Source of the DNA: Marinisporobacter balticus
GTDB taxonomy: Bacteria > Bacillota > Clostridia > Peptostreptococcales > Thermotaleaceae
Direction: 5' to 3'
DNA: 64,000 bases
NCBI RefSeq assembly: GCF_004345705.1
Contig: NZ_SLWV01000010.1
Coordinates: forward strand, 1-64,000
Shown here: piece after piece, positions 52,762 to 61,537 of the stretch
Layout: each line of letters begins with the position of its first letter
How positions within the stretch are numbered: the first letter of the stretch is position 1
Program-made: the position numbers and the translations under genes
The notes under the pieces: model-generated
Seen by the model: only the letters and a program-made list of their open reading frames with translations
Database searches by the model: none
What the model was told of the DNA's origin: nothing

Positions 52762-53190
52762 TTATATATCTAAAACTTCTGGTTTTTGAGCTTCATGCTT
52801 GTGCTCAGCGCCAACATTAACTTTTAATTTTTTGAACATTGCTCTTCCTAGGCTGTTCTTTGGAAGCATGCCTTTTACAGCAAATTCAATAATTCTTTCT
52901 GGATGTTTTTGTAACATTTGCTTATATGTTACCTCTTTTAGGTTACCTACATAACCTGTATGATGTCTATACAGTTTTTGATCCATTTTCTTTCCTGTTA
53001 CTTGGATTTTTTCTGCATTAATGATAATTACATGGTCTCCTGTATCAACGTGTGGTGTATATATTGGTTTGTTTTTCCCTCTTAAAATAGATGCAACTTG
53101 AGAAGCTAAACGACCTAATGTTTTCCCCTCAGCATCTACTACATACCACTTTCTTTCTACTTCTTGTGGCTTAGCAATAAATGATTTCAT
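52762..53190 (-). CDS. rplM: 50S ribosomal protein L13
   Basis: 142 residues from ATG 53190 (KSFIAKPQEVERKWYVVDAE), which follows TTAGGAGGG; an upstream in-frame Met at 53277 is not used because it lacks a ribosome-binding site and extends past the usual length. Family segments GRLASQVASILRGKNKPIYT and LKEVTYKQMLQKHPERIIE are present. A strong promoter lies just upstream (53289-53317), and the leader of about 90 bases may hold an L13-type autoregulatory structure. Confidence 0.98.
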   Translation of the reverse strand: MKSFIAKPQEVERKWYVVDAEGKTLGRLASQVASILRGKNKPIYTPHVDTGDHVIIINAEKIQVTGKKMDQKLYRHHTGYVGNLKEVTYKQMLQKHPERIIEFAVKGMLPKNSLGRAMFKKLKVNVGAEHKHEAQKPEVLDI

Positions 53191-53288
53191 GTATTTCCCT
53201 CCTAACACTACTTTAAAAAAATTTAGCGAGTATCTATATTTAAAAAACCCGGGGCTAGTGGATTCTTTAATATGCACATTACCAAGTA

Positions 53289-53317
53289 ATTATAATACAT
53301 GTTGCCGTGTGTGTCAA
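53289..53317 (-). promoter_or_regulatory. sigma-A promoter of rplM-rpsI
   Basis: Leftward TTGACA (53317-53312), a 17-base spacer and TATAAT (53294-53289) match the consensus exactly. Confidence 0.85.
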
Positions 53318-53330
53318 GGAATAATCCAAG

Positions 53331-54065
53331 TTAATAATAAACTTCTGCTAGATATAATCCTTGTGGTGGTGCTGTATGCCCTGCGCTTTCTCTGCTGCAT
53401 GATTTTATAATATTCGGCAAATCTTTTTCATCAATTCTGCCTCTTCCTATATCAACCAACGTCCCTGTCATAATGCGCACCATATTATATAAAAAACCAT
53501 TTCCTTTAATGTCTAGTATCAATAATTCTTCTTGTTCATATAATCTTATATCCTGTATAGTTCTTACTGTGTTCTTTATGCTGGTTCTAGATGCCATAAA
53601 TGCTTTAAAATCATGCTCTCCTATAAAATACGCTGTAGCTTTCTTCATTTTTTCTACATTTAGCGTATATGATGTAAAATACGCATGATTTTTAAGCAAT
53701 GCACTTCGTAACTGTCCATTATAGATTTTATAAATGTACCTTTTACCTTTAGCATGATATCTTGCATGAAAGTTTTCAGGAACCTCTATCGCTTCTTTGA
53801 TAGATATATCCTCAGGAATCATTGCATTAAGGGCTAATGGAATTTTCTGTATGGGTATACTAAATGTTTCTTTAAAATTCGCCACTTGTCCTAAAGCATG
53901 CACTCCTGCATCAGTTCTTCCCGAACCGTTAATCTTAACCTCTTTTTTTATGATTTTCTTTAGCCCTTTCTCAATCTCTTCCTGCACGGTTCTAGCATTT
54001 GGCTGCATCTGCCAACCACTAAAATTCGTTCCATCATATTCTATTATTAATTTTACATTTTTCAT
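53331..54065 (-). CDS. truA: tRNA pseudouridine synthase A
   Basis: The product is 244 residues from ATG 54065. It has the catalytic SGRTDAGVHA motif (Asp) and IEYDGTNFSGWQ near the start, and AYFIGEHDFKAF later. TruA makes pseudouridine at positions 38-40 of the anticodon arm. The frame opens at 54083, but the ATG after AAGGGTGAGCG is preferred. It lies between ecfT and rplM, the usual Firmicutes order. Confidence 0.95.
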   Translation of the reverse strand: MKNVKLIIEYDGTNFSGWQMQPNARTVQEEIEKGLKKIIKKEVKINGSGRTDAGVHALGQVANFKETFSIPIQKIPLALNAMIPEDISIKEAIEVPENFHARYHAKGKRYIYKIYNGQLRSALLKNHAYFTSYTLNVEKMKKATAYFIGEHDFKAFMASRTSIKNTVRTIQDIRLYEQEELLILDIKGNGFLYNMVRIMTGTLVDIGRGRIDEKDLPNIIKSCSRESAGHTAPPQGLYLAEVYY

Positions 54066-54092
54066 ACGCTCACCCTTATACAATTCCTTTTT

Positions 54093-54890
54093 CTATGCAA
54101 AACGATTTACAAGTACAGCTACTAACACAAATATTGTCACTATAAAGGCGATAAAATCTCTCGTATGGAGTGATAGTTCCCTCATCCTTGTTCGGTTTTC
54201 TCCCCCTCTATAACATCTCGCTTCCATTGCCATAGCTAATTCATCTGCTCTTCTAAATGCGCTTATAAAGAGAGGTACAAGTAATGGTACCAAGCTTTTC
54301 GCTCTCTTCAAAATATTTCCACTCTCAAAATCCGCGCCTCTTGCCATTTGTGCCTTCATGATTTTATCCGTCTCTTCTAATAACGTAGGAATAAATCTTA
54401 GCGCAATAGTCATCATCATTGCCAATTCATGCGCTGGCACACCTACTTTTTTAAACGGGTTTAAAAGCTTTTCAATGCCATCTGTAAGATTGATCGGCGA
54501 TGTTGTCAATGTCAAAAGGGATGTACCAATAATCAAAAGGATAAGCCTTGTCGCCATAAAAACAGCTTGACTTATTCCTTCCTTAGTAATATCAAGAGGT
54601 CCTAATTGATAAAGGACTTCCCCTTTAGTCATAAAAATATTTATCCCAAAAGTAAGGGTAATGATTAAGAATAAAGGCTTAAGTCCTTTAATCATATAAC
54701 TAAAAGGTACCTTTGATAAAAAAATGGAAGCTCCTAGAAAAACAAGTATATACGTATAGTCCACAAAATTTTTTACAACGAACAGAGCAATCATATAAAC
54801 AAAAGTAGAAAGGATTTTCACTCTTGGGTCTAATCTGTGTATAGCAGACGCAGCTGGGTAATACTGTCCTATTGTTATATCCCTTAACAT
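54093..54890 (-). CDS. ecfT: energy-coupling factor transporter transmembrane protein EcfT
   Basis: 265 residues with about five membrane helices. The coupling-helix motifs AQMARGADFESG and AMEARCYRGGENRT carry the Ala-Arg-Gly/Cys signatures that contact the two ATPases. With EcfA1 and EcfA2 it energises various S components. It starts 1 base after ecfA2. Confidence 0.95.
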   Translation of the reverse strand: MLRDITIGQYYPAASAIHRLDPRVKILSTFVYMIALFVVKNFVDYTYILVFLGASIFLSKVPFSYMIKGLKPLFLIITLTFGINIFMTKGEVLYQLGPLDITKEGISQAVFMATRLILLIIGTSLLTLTTSPINLTDGIEKLLNPFKKVGVPAHELAMMMTIALRFIPTLLEETDKIMKAQMARGADFESGNILKRAKSLVPLLVPLFISAFRRADELAMAMEARCYRGGENRTRMRELSLHTRDFIAFIVTIFVLVAVLVNRFA

Positions 54891-54891
54891 T

Positions 54892-55746
54892 TTAGTTTCT
54901 CCTCATTAATTTTAATATTTCTTTTTTAGCATCCTCAATAGTAAATATATCTTCACGCACAGGTTTTCCTAGTTTATGAAGCATTTTCATGAGGTACGTA
55001 ATCTGTGGCACCCCTAAGCCAATACTTTCTAAAAGTGCTACATTACGAAAAACTTCGCTTGGTTTGCCTGTTAACGCTACATTTCCCTTATGCATAACAA
55101 TAATTCGATCTACCAACTTTGCAATATCCTCCATACTATGTGAAACAAGTATAATCGTTATATTGTATTTTTGGTGGAGTGCTTTGATTTGACTGAGTAT
55201 TTCATCTCTTGCCCTAGGATCAAGTCCCGCTGTTGGCTCATCCAAAATCAGTACTTCAGGCTTCATTGCAACCACTCCAGCTATCGCAACTCTTCGCCTT
55301 TGACCACCACTCAGTTCAAAAGGAGATCGTTCCTTTACTTCTTCAAACTTTAGTCCTACAAGCTCTATGGCTTCCTTTACCCTTATATGAACCTCTTCTT
55401 CTTCTAATCCTAAATTCAGTGGACCAAAAGCTACATCTTTGTATACAGTTTCTTCAAATAATTGATGCTCTGGATACTGAAATACCAATCCAACTTTCTG
55501 ACGTATTTCTCGCAAAGATACACCCTTTTTCGTAATATCAAATCCATTAATAATGATTTTTCCTGACGAAGGCTTAAGTAAACCATTTAGATGTTGAATC
55601 AATGTAGATTTTCCAGAACCCGTATGTCCAATTAATCCTATAAATTCACCTTTTTCAATATTCAAGTTTATATCATTTAAAGCTTTTGTTTCAAAAGGAT
55701 TCCCAAAATTATATATATGTGTTAGATTTTCAATTATTATTGACAT
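54892..55746 (-). CDS. ecfA2: energy-coupling factor transporter ATPase EcfA2
   Basis: ABC ATPase of 284 residues from ATG 55746. It has Walker A GHTGSGKSTL, signature LSGGQRRRVAIAGV, Walker B VLILDEPTAGLD and the H-loop VSHSMEDIA. The ATG overlaps the stop of ecfA1, so translation is coupled. A typical EcfA2 (CbiO) partner of EcfA1 in the ECF module. Confidence 0.95.
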   Translation of the reverse strand: MSIIIENLTHIYNFGNPFETKALNDINLNIEKGEFIGLIGHTGSGKSTLIQHLNGLLKPSSGKIIINGFDITKKGVSLREIRQKVGLVFQYPEHQLFEETVYKDVAFGPLNLGLEEEEVHIRVKEAIELVGLKFEEVKERSPFELSGGQRRRVAIAGVVAMKPEVLILDEPTAGLDPRARDEILSQIKALHQKYNITIILVSHSMEDIAKLVDRIIVMHKGNVALTGKPSEVFRNVALLESIGLGVPQITYLMKMLHKLGKPVREDIFTIEDAKKEILKLMRRN

Positions 55747-56570
55747 AAACACTTCACCATCTCATCTACTGTTAGTATATCTTCTTTAATATTTATTCCT
55801 TCTTTTCTCAGCCTGTATGCAAGCTCCGTTACCTGTGGTACATCAAGTCCTAGATCTTTTAGAACTTCTACCTGAGAGAATACTTCTTTAGGCTTTCCTT
55901 CTAATACAACGTTTCCTTCCTCCATGACTACAACACGATCTGCATCTACTGCCTCATCCATAAAATGCGTAATGTGGACAATCGTAATACCTTCTTCTTT
56001 ATTAAGCTTCTTTACTGTATCCATAACTTCTTTTCTTCCTACTGGATCTAACATGGCAGTGGGTTCATCTAAAATGATGCATTCTGGCTTCATTGCAATA
56101 ACGCCTGCAATTGCAATCCTTTGCTTTTGTCCACCAGACAATAGATGGGGTCCTTTTTTACTAAATTCTATCATCCCTACAGCTTCTAAAGCTTCTTTTA
56201 CTCTTTTACGAATTTCTTTGGGATCAACACCTAAATTTTCAAGTCCAAAAGCAACATCTTCTTCTACAATAGTAGCAACAATCTGGTTATCTGGATTTTG
56301 AAATACCATCCCTGCACTTTGTCTTATATTCCATAGACTTGATTCATCTAATGTATCTAATCCATGAACATAAACTTTTCCTCCGCTTGGAAGGAGTAAG
56401 GCATTCATGTGCTTTGCCATTGTTGATTTTCCAGAACCATTATGCCCAATGACAGCTAAAAACTCACCCTTCTTTACATTTAAAGATACCTCATTTAATG
56501 CTTTTACTTTTTCTTCTTCATTTTTTCTATATTCATAAACTAAATCAATGATCTCTATCATTTTTTCCAT
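55737..56570 (-). CDS. ecfA1: energy-coupling factor transporter ATPase EcfA1
   Basis: ABC ATPase of 277 residues with GHNGSGKSTMAKH, LSGGQKQRIAIAGV, IILDEPTAMLD and an H-loop ITHFMDEAV. It is the first gene of the ecfA1-A2-T module. In most Firmicutes this module directly follows rplQ; here trpP and its T-box leader lie between. An AAGGTGATTGA site precedes the ATG. Confidence 0.95.
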   Translation of the reverse strand: MEKMIEIIDLVYEYRKNEEEKVKALNEVSLNVKKGEFLAVIGHNGSGKSTMAKHMNALLLPSGGKVYVHGLDTLDESSLWNIRQSAGMVFQNPDNQIVATIVEEDVAFGLENLGVDPKEIRKRVKEALEAVGMIEFSKKGPHLLSGGQKQRIAIAGVIAMKPECIILDEPTAMLDPVGRKEVMDTVKKLNKEEGITIVHITHFMDEAVDADRVVVMEEGNVVLEGKPKEVFSQVEVLKDLGLDVPQVTELAYRLRKEGINIKEDILTVDEMVKCLCQ

Positions 56571-56701
56571 TCAATCACCTTACCCATATATTATTCCTAT
56601 CTATTATACCTTTTATTTAGTAGAATACCAATAGCTTGTTTTTATTTTGTAAAGACACACTCCATATAATCAAGTTGTTTTATCTATTGTTAATATCAAG
56701 C

Positions 56702-57217
56702 TTAAACAAATTTTAATCCTGTTGCCTTGATTGAAAGACTAACAGCCTTATAAATAAAAATAGTAGCAAAGATATTTGTAAAAGCGGTAGGTACTACTAC
56801 ACCAATAAATAATACACTAAATGCAGCTGGTAGTCCTACTATAAAGCTTGCAGAAATCAAAAATATACTTCCACTGATTAACGTTCCTACAAAGGCTATT
56901 AACCCTACGCATAGTAAATTGTTTTTATATTTCCCTAACATTTTAATCATCATAAATACAATAATGCAAGTAATAAATTTATCGATCATATTAGGCAACT
57001 GCCCCCCTGGAAAAGTCGTTGTCATAGCAGTAATAACCCCTCCTAGTAAAGCTGTTAGCATTACATTTTTGAACTCTTGATTAATCAAAATGCACACAAA
57101 TATAACAGATAACATTAAATCAAACTTCATCCCACCAATTACACCTGGTACAATTTGACGCAAAATAAACCCGATTGCGATTAATAATGCTGTAATAATA
57201 TTTTTTCTTAAATTCAT
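56702..57217 (-). CDS. trpP: tryptophan transporter TrpP (ECF S component-like)
   Basis: 171 residues from ATG 57217 (the Met at 57226 sits directly on the AAAAGGGAG site). Six membrane helices; ITALLIAIGFILRQIVPGVI and GGVITAMTTTFPGGQLPNMI are typical of the TrpP/YhaG family. It is preceded by a T-box whose specifier codon reads TGG (tryptophan) in the expected context, which agrees with the assignment. The ECF energy module lies immediately downstream, in line with an S-component-like role. Confidence 0.85.
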   Translation of the reverse strand: MNLRKNIITALLIAIGFILRQIVPGVIGGMKFDLMLSVIFVCILINQEFKNVMLTALLGGVITAMTTTFPGGQLPNMIDKFITCIIVFMMIKMLGKYKNNLLCVGLIAFVGTLISGSIFLISASFIVGLPAAFSVLFIGVVVPTAFTNIFATIFIYKAVSLSIKATGLKFV

Positions 57218-57370
57218 TGAAAACATCTCCCTTTTTTGTTGTTTTTATATTCATCCAGTTCCCATCATCTTCATCTATATTTCACAACATGCTAATCACC
57301 GCCTTTGGAATAATTAAAATAACTTCCCTAATCTTGCTTATTATTTTTAAATTATTTTCTTATTGAAAAT

Positions 57371-57640
57371 AAAAAAAGCCTTTCATCCCTATAACAAGGG
57401 ACGAAAAGCTATATTTCGCGGTACCACCCAACTTAGACAACATCAAGCCGTCTCACTCTATAGATACAGAGATTGCTCTCGATATCTTGTTTCTATAACG
57501 GGAAACCCCCGACTTCGGCTACTTTCAAAGATTTCACCTCGCTTCTCCCAGGTCCATTCATCAGATATCTCTTTACCGGACTCCCACTATCTCCGACTCG
57601 CTGAAAATTAAATATTCTGGTTACTACTCCTGATCAAAGA
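57371..57640 (-). promoter_or_regulatory. T-box riboswitch (tRNA-Trp specific) upstream of trpP
   Basis: The leader has the conserved T-box antiterminator GGGTGGTACCGCG (around 57417-57429), a terminator at 57371-57410 (AGCCTTTCATCCCT pairing with AGGGACGAAAAGCT, plus seven T leftward) and a long Stem I region up to about 57640. The candidate specifier codon TGG (complement of 57554-57556) in the GAATGGACC context is correct for tryptophan. Uncharged tRNA-Trp would prevent termination and allow trpP transcription. Confidence 0.9.
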
Positions 57641-57662
57641 ATTTCAAATATTGATTATACTT

Positions 57663-57691
57663 ATAATAAATCATAATGAAGATTAAGTCAA
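57663..57691 (-). promoter_or_regulatory. promoter of the T-box leader
   Basis: Leftward TTGACT (57691-57686), 17-base spacer, TATTAT (57668-57663), about 25 bases before the leader. Confidence 0.6.
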
Positions 57692-57820
57692 GAATTATTT
57701 ATAAAAATTCACATCACGTTATAAATATCCTTATTTTCCCAATCAAATTTCTTAAAACCTATTTCATCCTTCAGTGATTCACATTCTAAAAAATCTATCG
57801 TTTCTTAGTAAATAAAATAA

Positions 57821-57849
57821 AAGGGACTAAGCTATCCACTTAATCCCTT
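57821..57849 (-). terminator. terminator after rplQ
   Basis: AAGGGACTAAG pairs with CTTAATCCCTT (one G-T pair) around a 7-base loop, followed leftward by TTATTTTATT. It ends the rpsM-rplQ transcription unit before trpP. Confidence 0.75.
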
Positions 57850-57855
57850 AAAACA

Positions 57856-58197
57856 CTATACTAATTCAATAATAACCATTTCAGCTGCATCCCCTCTACG
57901 AGGACCCATCTTTAATATTCTTGTATATCCACCATTTCTCTCTTGATACTTTGGTGCTAATTCATCAAATACTTTTTTTACTACTGTTTCATCTAGTACA
58001 AAAGAAAGTGCTTGACGTCTTGCATGTAAATCTCCTCTTTTTCCAAGAGTGATCATCTTTTCCGCAAGTTTGCGTGTCTCTTTTGCTCTTGTTTCAGTAG
58101 TATTAATTCGGCCTTCTTTTAATAAGCTTGTTGTAAGATTTCTTAGCATCAGTTTTCTGTGCCCTGTTGGACGACCTAATTTACGATGTCCTGCCAT
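57856..58197 (-). CDS. rplQ: 50S ribosomal protein L17
   Basis: 113 residues, GHRKLGRPTGHRKLMLRNL at the start, and C-terminal GGYTRILKMGPRRGDAAEM. It has a GGAGGG site before its ATG. Last gene of the ribosomal-protein run, with a terminator right after. Confidence 0.98.
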   Translation of the reverse strand: MAGHRKLGRPTGHRKLMLRNLTTSLLKEGRINTTETRAKETRKLAEKMITLGKRGDLHARRQALSFVLDETVVKKVFDELAPKYQERNGGYTRILKMGPRRGDAAEMVIIELV

Positions 58198-58218
58198 GTC
58201 TTTCCCTCCTAACCTATA

Positions 58219-59166
58219 CTATTCTTCACTAGGTTTTAAGCCTAAACCAAGTTCTTCCAGTTTTTGCTGTACTTCTTCAAGGGATTTTTTACCTAGGTTT
58301 CTCACTTTCATCATATCTTCTTCTGCTTTATCAGTAAGCTCTTCTACTGTATTAATTCCAGCTCTTTTTAAGCAGTTATAGGATCTAACAGAAAGTTCAA
58401 GTTCTTCTATTGTCATTTCCATTACTTTTTCTTTTTTGTCTTCTTCTTTTTCTACCATAATTTCAACATTTTCTACGTGGTCAGTTAAGTCGATGAATAA
58501 TCTTAAATGATCATTCATAATCTTTGCGCCTAAAGAAGCACCTTCATCTGGTTTTATACTACCATCCGTCCATATTTCAAGCGTTAACTTGTCATAATCA
58601 GTAACTTGACCAACTCTTGTATTTTCAACATGATAACTAACTTTTGTGACAGGAGTATATATAGAATCAACAGGTAGCATCCCTATAGGCATTCCTGGTG
58701 TTTTATTATTCTCCGCTGGAACATATCCTCTACCCTTAGAAAGGAATATTTCCATTACAAGTTTTGCATCATCTTCAAGTGTTGCGATATGCAGATCAGA
58801 ATTTAATATTTCTACGTCTGCATCAGCAATAATATCCCCTGCAGTAACTTCTCCTGGTCCTTGAGCTTCAATTCTAACAGCCTTTGGTTCATCAGAATAA
58901 AGATTTGCAGATAATTCTTTAAGGTTTAGAATAATTTCTGTAACATCTTCTTTTACTCCAGGAACTGTTGCAAATTCATGAAGTACACCATCTATTTTTA
59001 CAGATGTAACCGCAACGCCTGGCAAAGATGAAAGTAATATTCTCCGCAAACTATTTCCTAATGTAATGCCGTAGCCTCTTTCTAGAGGTTCAACAACAAA
59101 TTTCCCATAGGTATTATCATCACTTAACTCTATACAATCTATTTTGGGCTTTTCTATTTCAATCAT
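58219..59166 (-). CDS. rpoA: DNA-directed RNA polymerase subunit alpha
   Basis: 315 residues: N-terminal dimerisation domain (about 1-230, with GNSLRRILLSSLPG) and C-terminal helix-hairpin-helix domain (about 245-315, with LSVRSYNCLKRAGINTVEEL) that binds UP elements and activators. It is in the usual place between rpsD and rplQ. GGAGGG precedes the ATG. Confidence 0.98.
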   Translation of the reverse strand: MIEIEKPKIDCIELSDDNTYGKFVVEPLERGYGITLGNSLRRILLSSLPGVAVTSVKIDGVLHEFATVPGVKEDVTEIILNLKELSANLYSDEPKAVRIEAQGPGEVTAGDIIADADVEILNSDLHIATLEDDAKLVMEIFLSKGRGYVPAENNKTPGMPIGMLPVDSIYTPVTKVSYHVENTRVGQVTDYDKLTLEIWTDGSIKPDEGASLGAKIMNDHLRLFIDLTDHVENVEIMVEKEEDKKEKVMEMTIEELELSVRSYNCLKRAGINTVEELTDKAEEDMMKVRNLGKKSLEEVQQKLEELGLGLKPSEE

Positions 59167-59229
59167 ATTTTTAACCCTCCTTATAATTTTTTATCTATAC
59201 ATTATGAGGGTAACTGATTCTAATCTTTA

Positions 59230-59850
59230 TTATCTTGAATATAACTCGACAATTAAATGTTCAGCTATTGGAATGTCGATATCTTCTCTAGTTGGAAGTG
59301 ACACTACTTTTCCCTCTAAGTTTTCAGAACTTACAACTACCCAATTTGGTACATTTGTAGCTGCTTGTGTCATTTCTTTGAACTTAGCTGAGCTAACACT
59401 TTTTTCTTTTACTTTAATTACATCTCCAACAGAAACAATAAATGATGGTATATCCACTTTTTTACCATTTACTGTGAAGTGTCCGTGTGTTACTAATTGT
59501 CTTGCTTCTTTTCTAGATGATCCAAATCCCATTCTATATACTACATTATCAAGTCTTGTTTCAAGGATTCTAAGTAAATTTTCACCAGTAATCCCTGCTT
59601 GTTTTTCAGCTTTTTCAAAATATGATCTAAATTGACTTTCTAGTAAGCCATAGAATCTCTTTGCTTTTTGCTTTTCTCTAAGCTGTAAACCATAGTTAGA
59701 TATTTTCTTTCTTCCTTGCCCATGTTGTCCTGGTGCATAAGCTCTTTTACTCACTGCACATTTATCTGAATAACATCTTTCGCCTTTTAAGTATAACTTT
59801 TGTCCTTCTCTACGACAAAGTCTACAAGATGGCCCCGTATATCTTGCCAT
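59230..59850 (-). CDS. rpsD: 30S ribosomal protein S4
   Basis: 206 residues. An N-terminal zinc motif (Cys at 9, 12, 26 and 31) marks the C+ type. The S4 RNA-binding domain has LETRLDNVVYRMGFGSSRKE and VTHGHFTVNGKKVDIPS. It is within the ribosomal operon, as in most clostridia. AGGAGG precedes the ATG. Confidence 0.98.
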   Translation of the reverse strand: MARYTGPSCRLCRREGQKLYLKGERCYSDKCAVSKRAYAPGQHGQGRKKISNYGLQLREKQKAKRFYGLLESQFRSYFEKAEKQAGITGENLLRILETRLDNVVYRMGFGSSRKEARQLVTHGHFTVNGKKVDIPSFIVSVGDVIKVKEKSVSSAKFKEMTQAATNVPNWVVVSSENLEGKVVSLPTREDIDIPIAEHLIVELYSR

Positions 59851-59874
59851 GATTCCTACACCTCCTAATCCTAA

Positions 59875-60276
59875 TTAAACTCTTCTACGTTTTGGTGGTC
59901 TACATCCATTATGTGGTACTGGTGTAACATCCTTAATTAAGTTTATTTCTAGTCCTGCTGTTTGAAGCGCTCTGATGGCAGCTTCTCTTCCTGATCCAGG
60001 TCCCTTAACATAAACTTCTACAGTTTTTAATCCATGCTCCATAGCAGATTTTGATGCAGCTTCTGCTGCCATTTGTGCTGCAAAAGGTGTAGATTTTCTT
60101 GAACCTCTAAATCCTAATCCACCGGCACTAGCCCATGATAGTGCATTTCCTTGTAAGTCAGTAAGGGTTACGATTGTATTATTAAAAGTTGACTGAATAT
60201 GTGCTTGACCACGTTCAATATTTTTACGCTCGCGTCTTTTCTTGCGACCTCTTTTATCTGCCTTTTTGGCTACCAT
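59875..60276 (-). CDS. rpsK: 30S ribosomal protein S11
   Basis: 133 residues with the GQAHIQSTFNNTIVTLTDLQ and PFAAQMAAEAASK segments and the C-terminal DVTPVPHNGCRPPKRRRV. Located between rpsM and rpsD. AGGAGGG precedes the ATG. Confidence 0.98.
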   Translation of the reverse strand: MVAKKADKRGRKKRRERKNIERGQAHIQSTFNNTIVTLTDLQGNALSWASAGGLGFRGSRKSTPFAAQMAAEAASKSAMEHGLKTVEVYVKGPGSGREAAIRALQTAGLEINLIKDVTPVPHNGCRPPKRRRV

Positions 60277-60295
60277 GTCATTTTCCCTCCTTTAA

Positions 60296-60667
60296 CTATT
60301 TCTTTTTCTTACGTCCAACTAACCGCTTAGGTCCTTTTCGAGTTCTTGCATTTGTCTTCGTTTTTTGACCTCTCACTGGAAGGCCTTTTCTATGACGAAT
60401 CCCTCTATAACAACCTATCTCTTTTAGTCTTTTAATGTTCATAGAAATTTCTCTACGAAGATCTCCTTCAATACGGTATTCTTCATCTATAATTTGTCTT
60501 AGCTTACCTACTTCATCTTCAGTAAGATCTCTTACTCTTGTATCCGGGTTTATTTCTGCTTTTGCGATGATACGATTTGATAATTTTCTACCTATACCAT
60601 AGATATATGTCAAACCGATCTCTACCCTTTTTTCTCTTGGTAAGTCAATACCTGCGATTCTTGCCAT
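60296..60667 (-). CDS. rpsM: 30S ribosomal protein S13
   Basis: 123 residues, starting ARIAGIDLPREKRVEIGLTY with the conserved TYIYGIGRK, and ending GKTKTNARTRKGPKR-like basic tail. AGGAGGTG precedes the ATG. The gap to rpmJ upstream is 188 bases, larger than usual. Confidence 0.98.
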   Translation of the reverse strand: MARIAGIDLPREKRVEIGLTYIYGIGRKLSNRIIAKAEINPDTRVRDLTEDEVGKLRQIIDEEYRIEGDLRREISMNIKRLKEIGCYRGIRHRKGLPVRGQKTKTNARTRKGPKRLVGRKKKK

Positions 60668-60855
60668 TTTTTTACACCTCCTGAATCTTTACTCCTACAA
60701 AACATCTCTCAAAAAATTTAATATATATTTAGATATAAGATATTCCATCAAATTTTTGAATGAAATGCAGCCGCGCACTTATATACCAATATCTAAAACA
60801 TACAATCATTTGAAATTATATGAAAAAATACTAGCTATTTTGAAAACCCTTCTAA

Positions 60856-60969
60856 TTAACCTTGCTTTTGTTTATGCTTAGGGTTTTCACAGATAACCAT
60901 AACCTTGCCTTTTCTTTTGATTATCTTGCACTTTTCACATATTGGTTTAACGGATGCCCTAACTTTCAC
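60856..60969 (-). CDS. rpmJ: 50S ribosomal protein L36
   Basis: 37 residues, MKVRASVKPICEKCKIIKRK then GKVMVICENPKHKQKQG, with the CX2C...CX4H zinc pattern. It starts with GTG after AAGGAGGGATAACA. It lies between infA and rpsM. Confidence 0.95.
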   Translation of the reverse strand: MKVRASVKPICEKCKIIKRKGKVMVICENPKHKQKQG

Positions 60970-60985
60970 TGTTATCCCTCCTTAA

Positions 60986-61210
60986 TCACTTGCCTTTGCC
61001 TCTCCAAGTAATTCTTCCTCTTGTTAGATCATAAGGTGACAATTCAATTGTAACGGTATCACCAGGCAAAATCCTGATGAAGTTCATTCTAAGCTTACCA
61101 GAAATATGTGCTAGTATTTGATGTCCGTTTTCTAACTCAACTTTAAACATGGCATTAGGCAGAGCTTCAACAACTGTACCTTGAACCTCTATAACATCGT
61201 TTTTTGCCAT
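60986..61210 (-). CDS. infA: translation initiation factor IF-1
   Basis: 74 residues, the OB-fold protein with VIEVQGTVVEALPNAMFKVE and LPGDTVTIELSPYDLTRGRI. It blocks the A site of the 30S subunit during initiation. Located between the KOW-domain gene and rpmJ in the conserved order. Confidence 0.98.
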   Translation of the reverse strand: MAKNDVIEVQGTVVEALPNAMFKVELENGHQILAHISGKLRMNFIRILPGDTVTIELSPYDLTRGRITWRGKGK

Positions 61211-61237
61211 TAGGAAATATAACCTCCCATTCCTAGG

Positions 61238-61516
61238 TTAGCTAACACCCAGTTTTTCCAGTTCACGCCTCAAAAACAAATTACTTATCTTTTCATGATT
61301 ATCTATTCTTTTTTTCACTTCTTCACTAATTATATTATATTTTGCTAAATGCTTCATCTTTTTTTTCTTTGCTTTATCGATTTTTCTTAGGTCTCCATCA
61401 GAAACAAGCACATATTGATCATCTATAATATCTAAAACGACAAACAATCGATCCTTATCTCTTCCAGCCTTTGATTTAACAATTTGACCCACTGAAATAT
61501 CTTGCGTCGTATCCAC
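61238..61516 (-). CDS. KOW domain-containing RNA-binding protein
   Basis: This protein of about 92 residues has an N-terminal KOW-like strand region (VGQIVKSKAGRDKDRLFVVL) and a lysine-rich tail. It is a known extra gene between map and infA in Clostridia and related Firmicutes, usually called ribosomal L14E/L6E/L27E-like. The frame opens at GTG 61525, but the GTG at 61516 follows AAGAGGTGG at good spacing and is preferred. Function not established. Confidence 0.85.
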   Translation of the reverse strand: MDTTQDISVGQIVKSKAGRDKDRLFVVLDIIDDQYVLVSDGDLRKIDKAKKKKMKHLAKYNIISEEVKKRIDNHEKISNLFLRRELEKLGVS

Positions 61517-61537
61517 GTTTTCCACCTCTTTGCCTGA

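Noticed and set aside
60720..60812. Short leftward frame of 26 codons in the rpsM-rpmJ gap
   Set aside because: No ribosome-binding site in front of its ATG, and no recognisable sequence.
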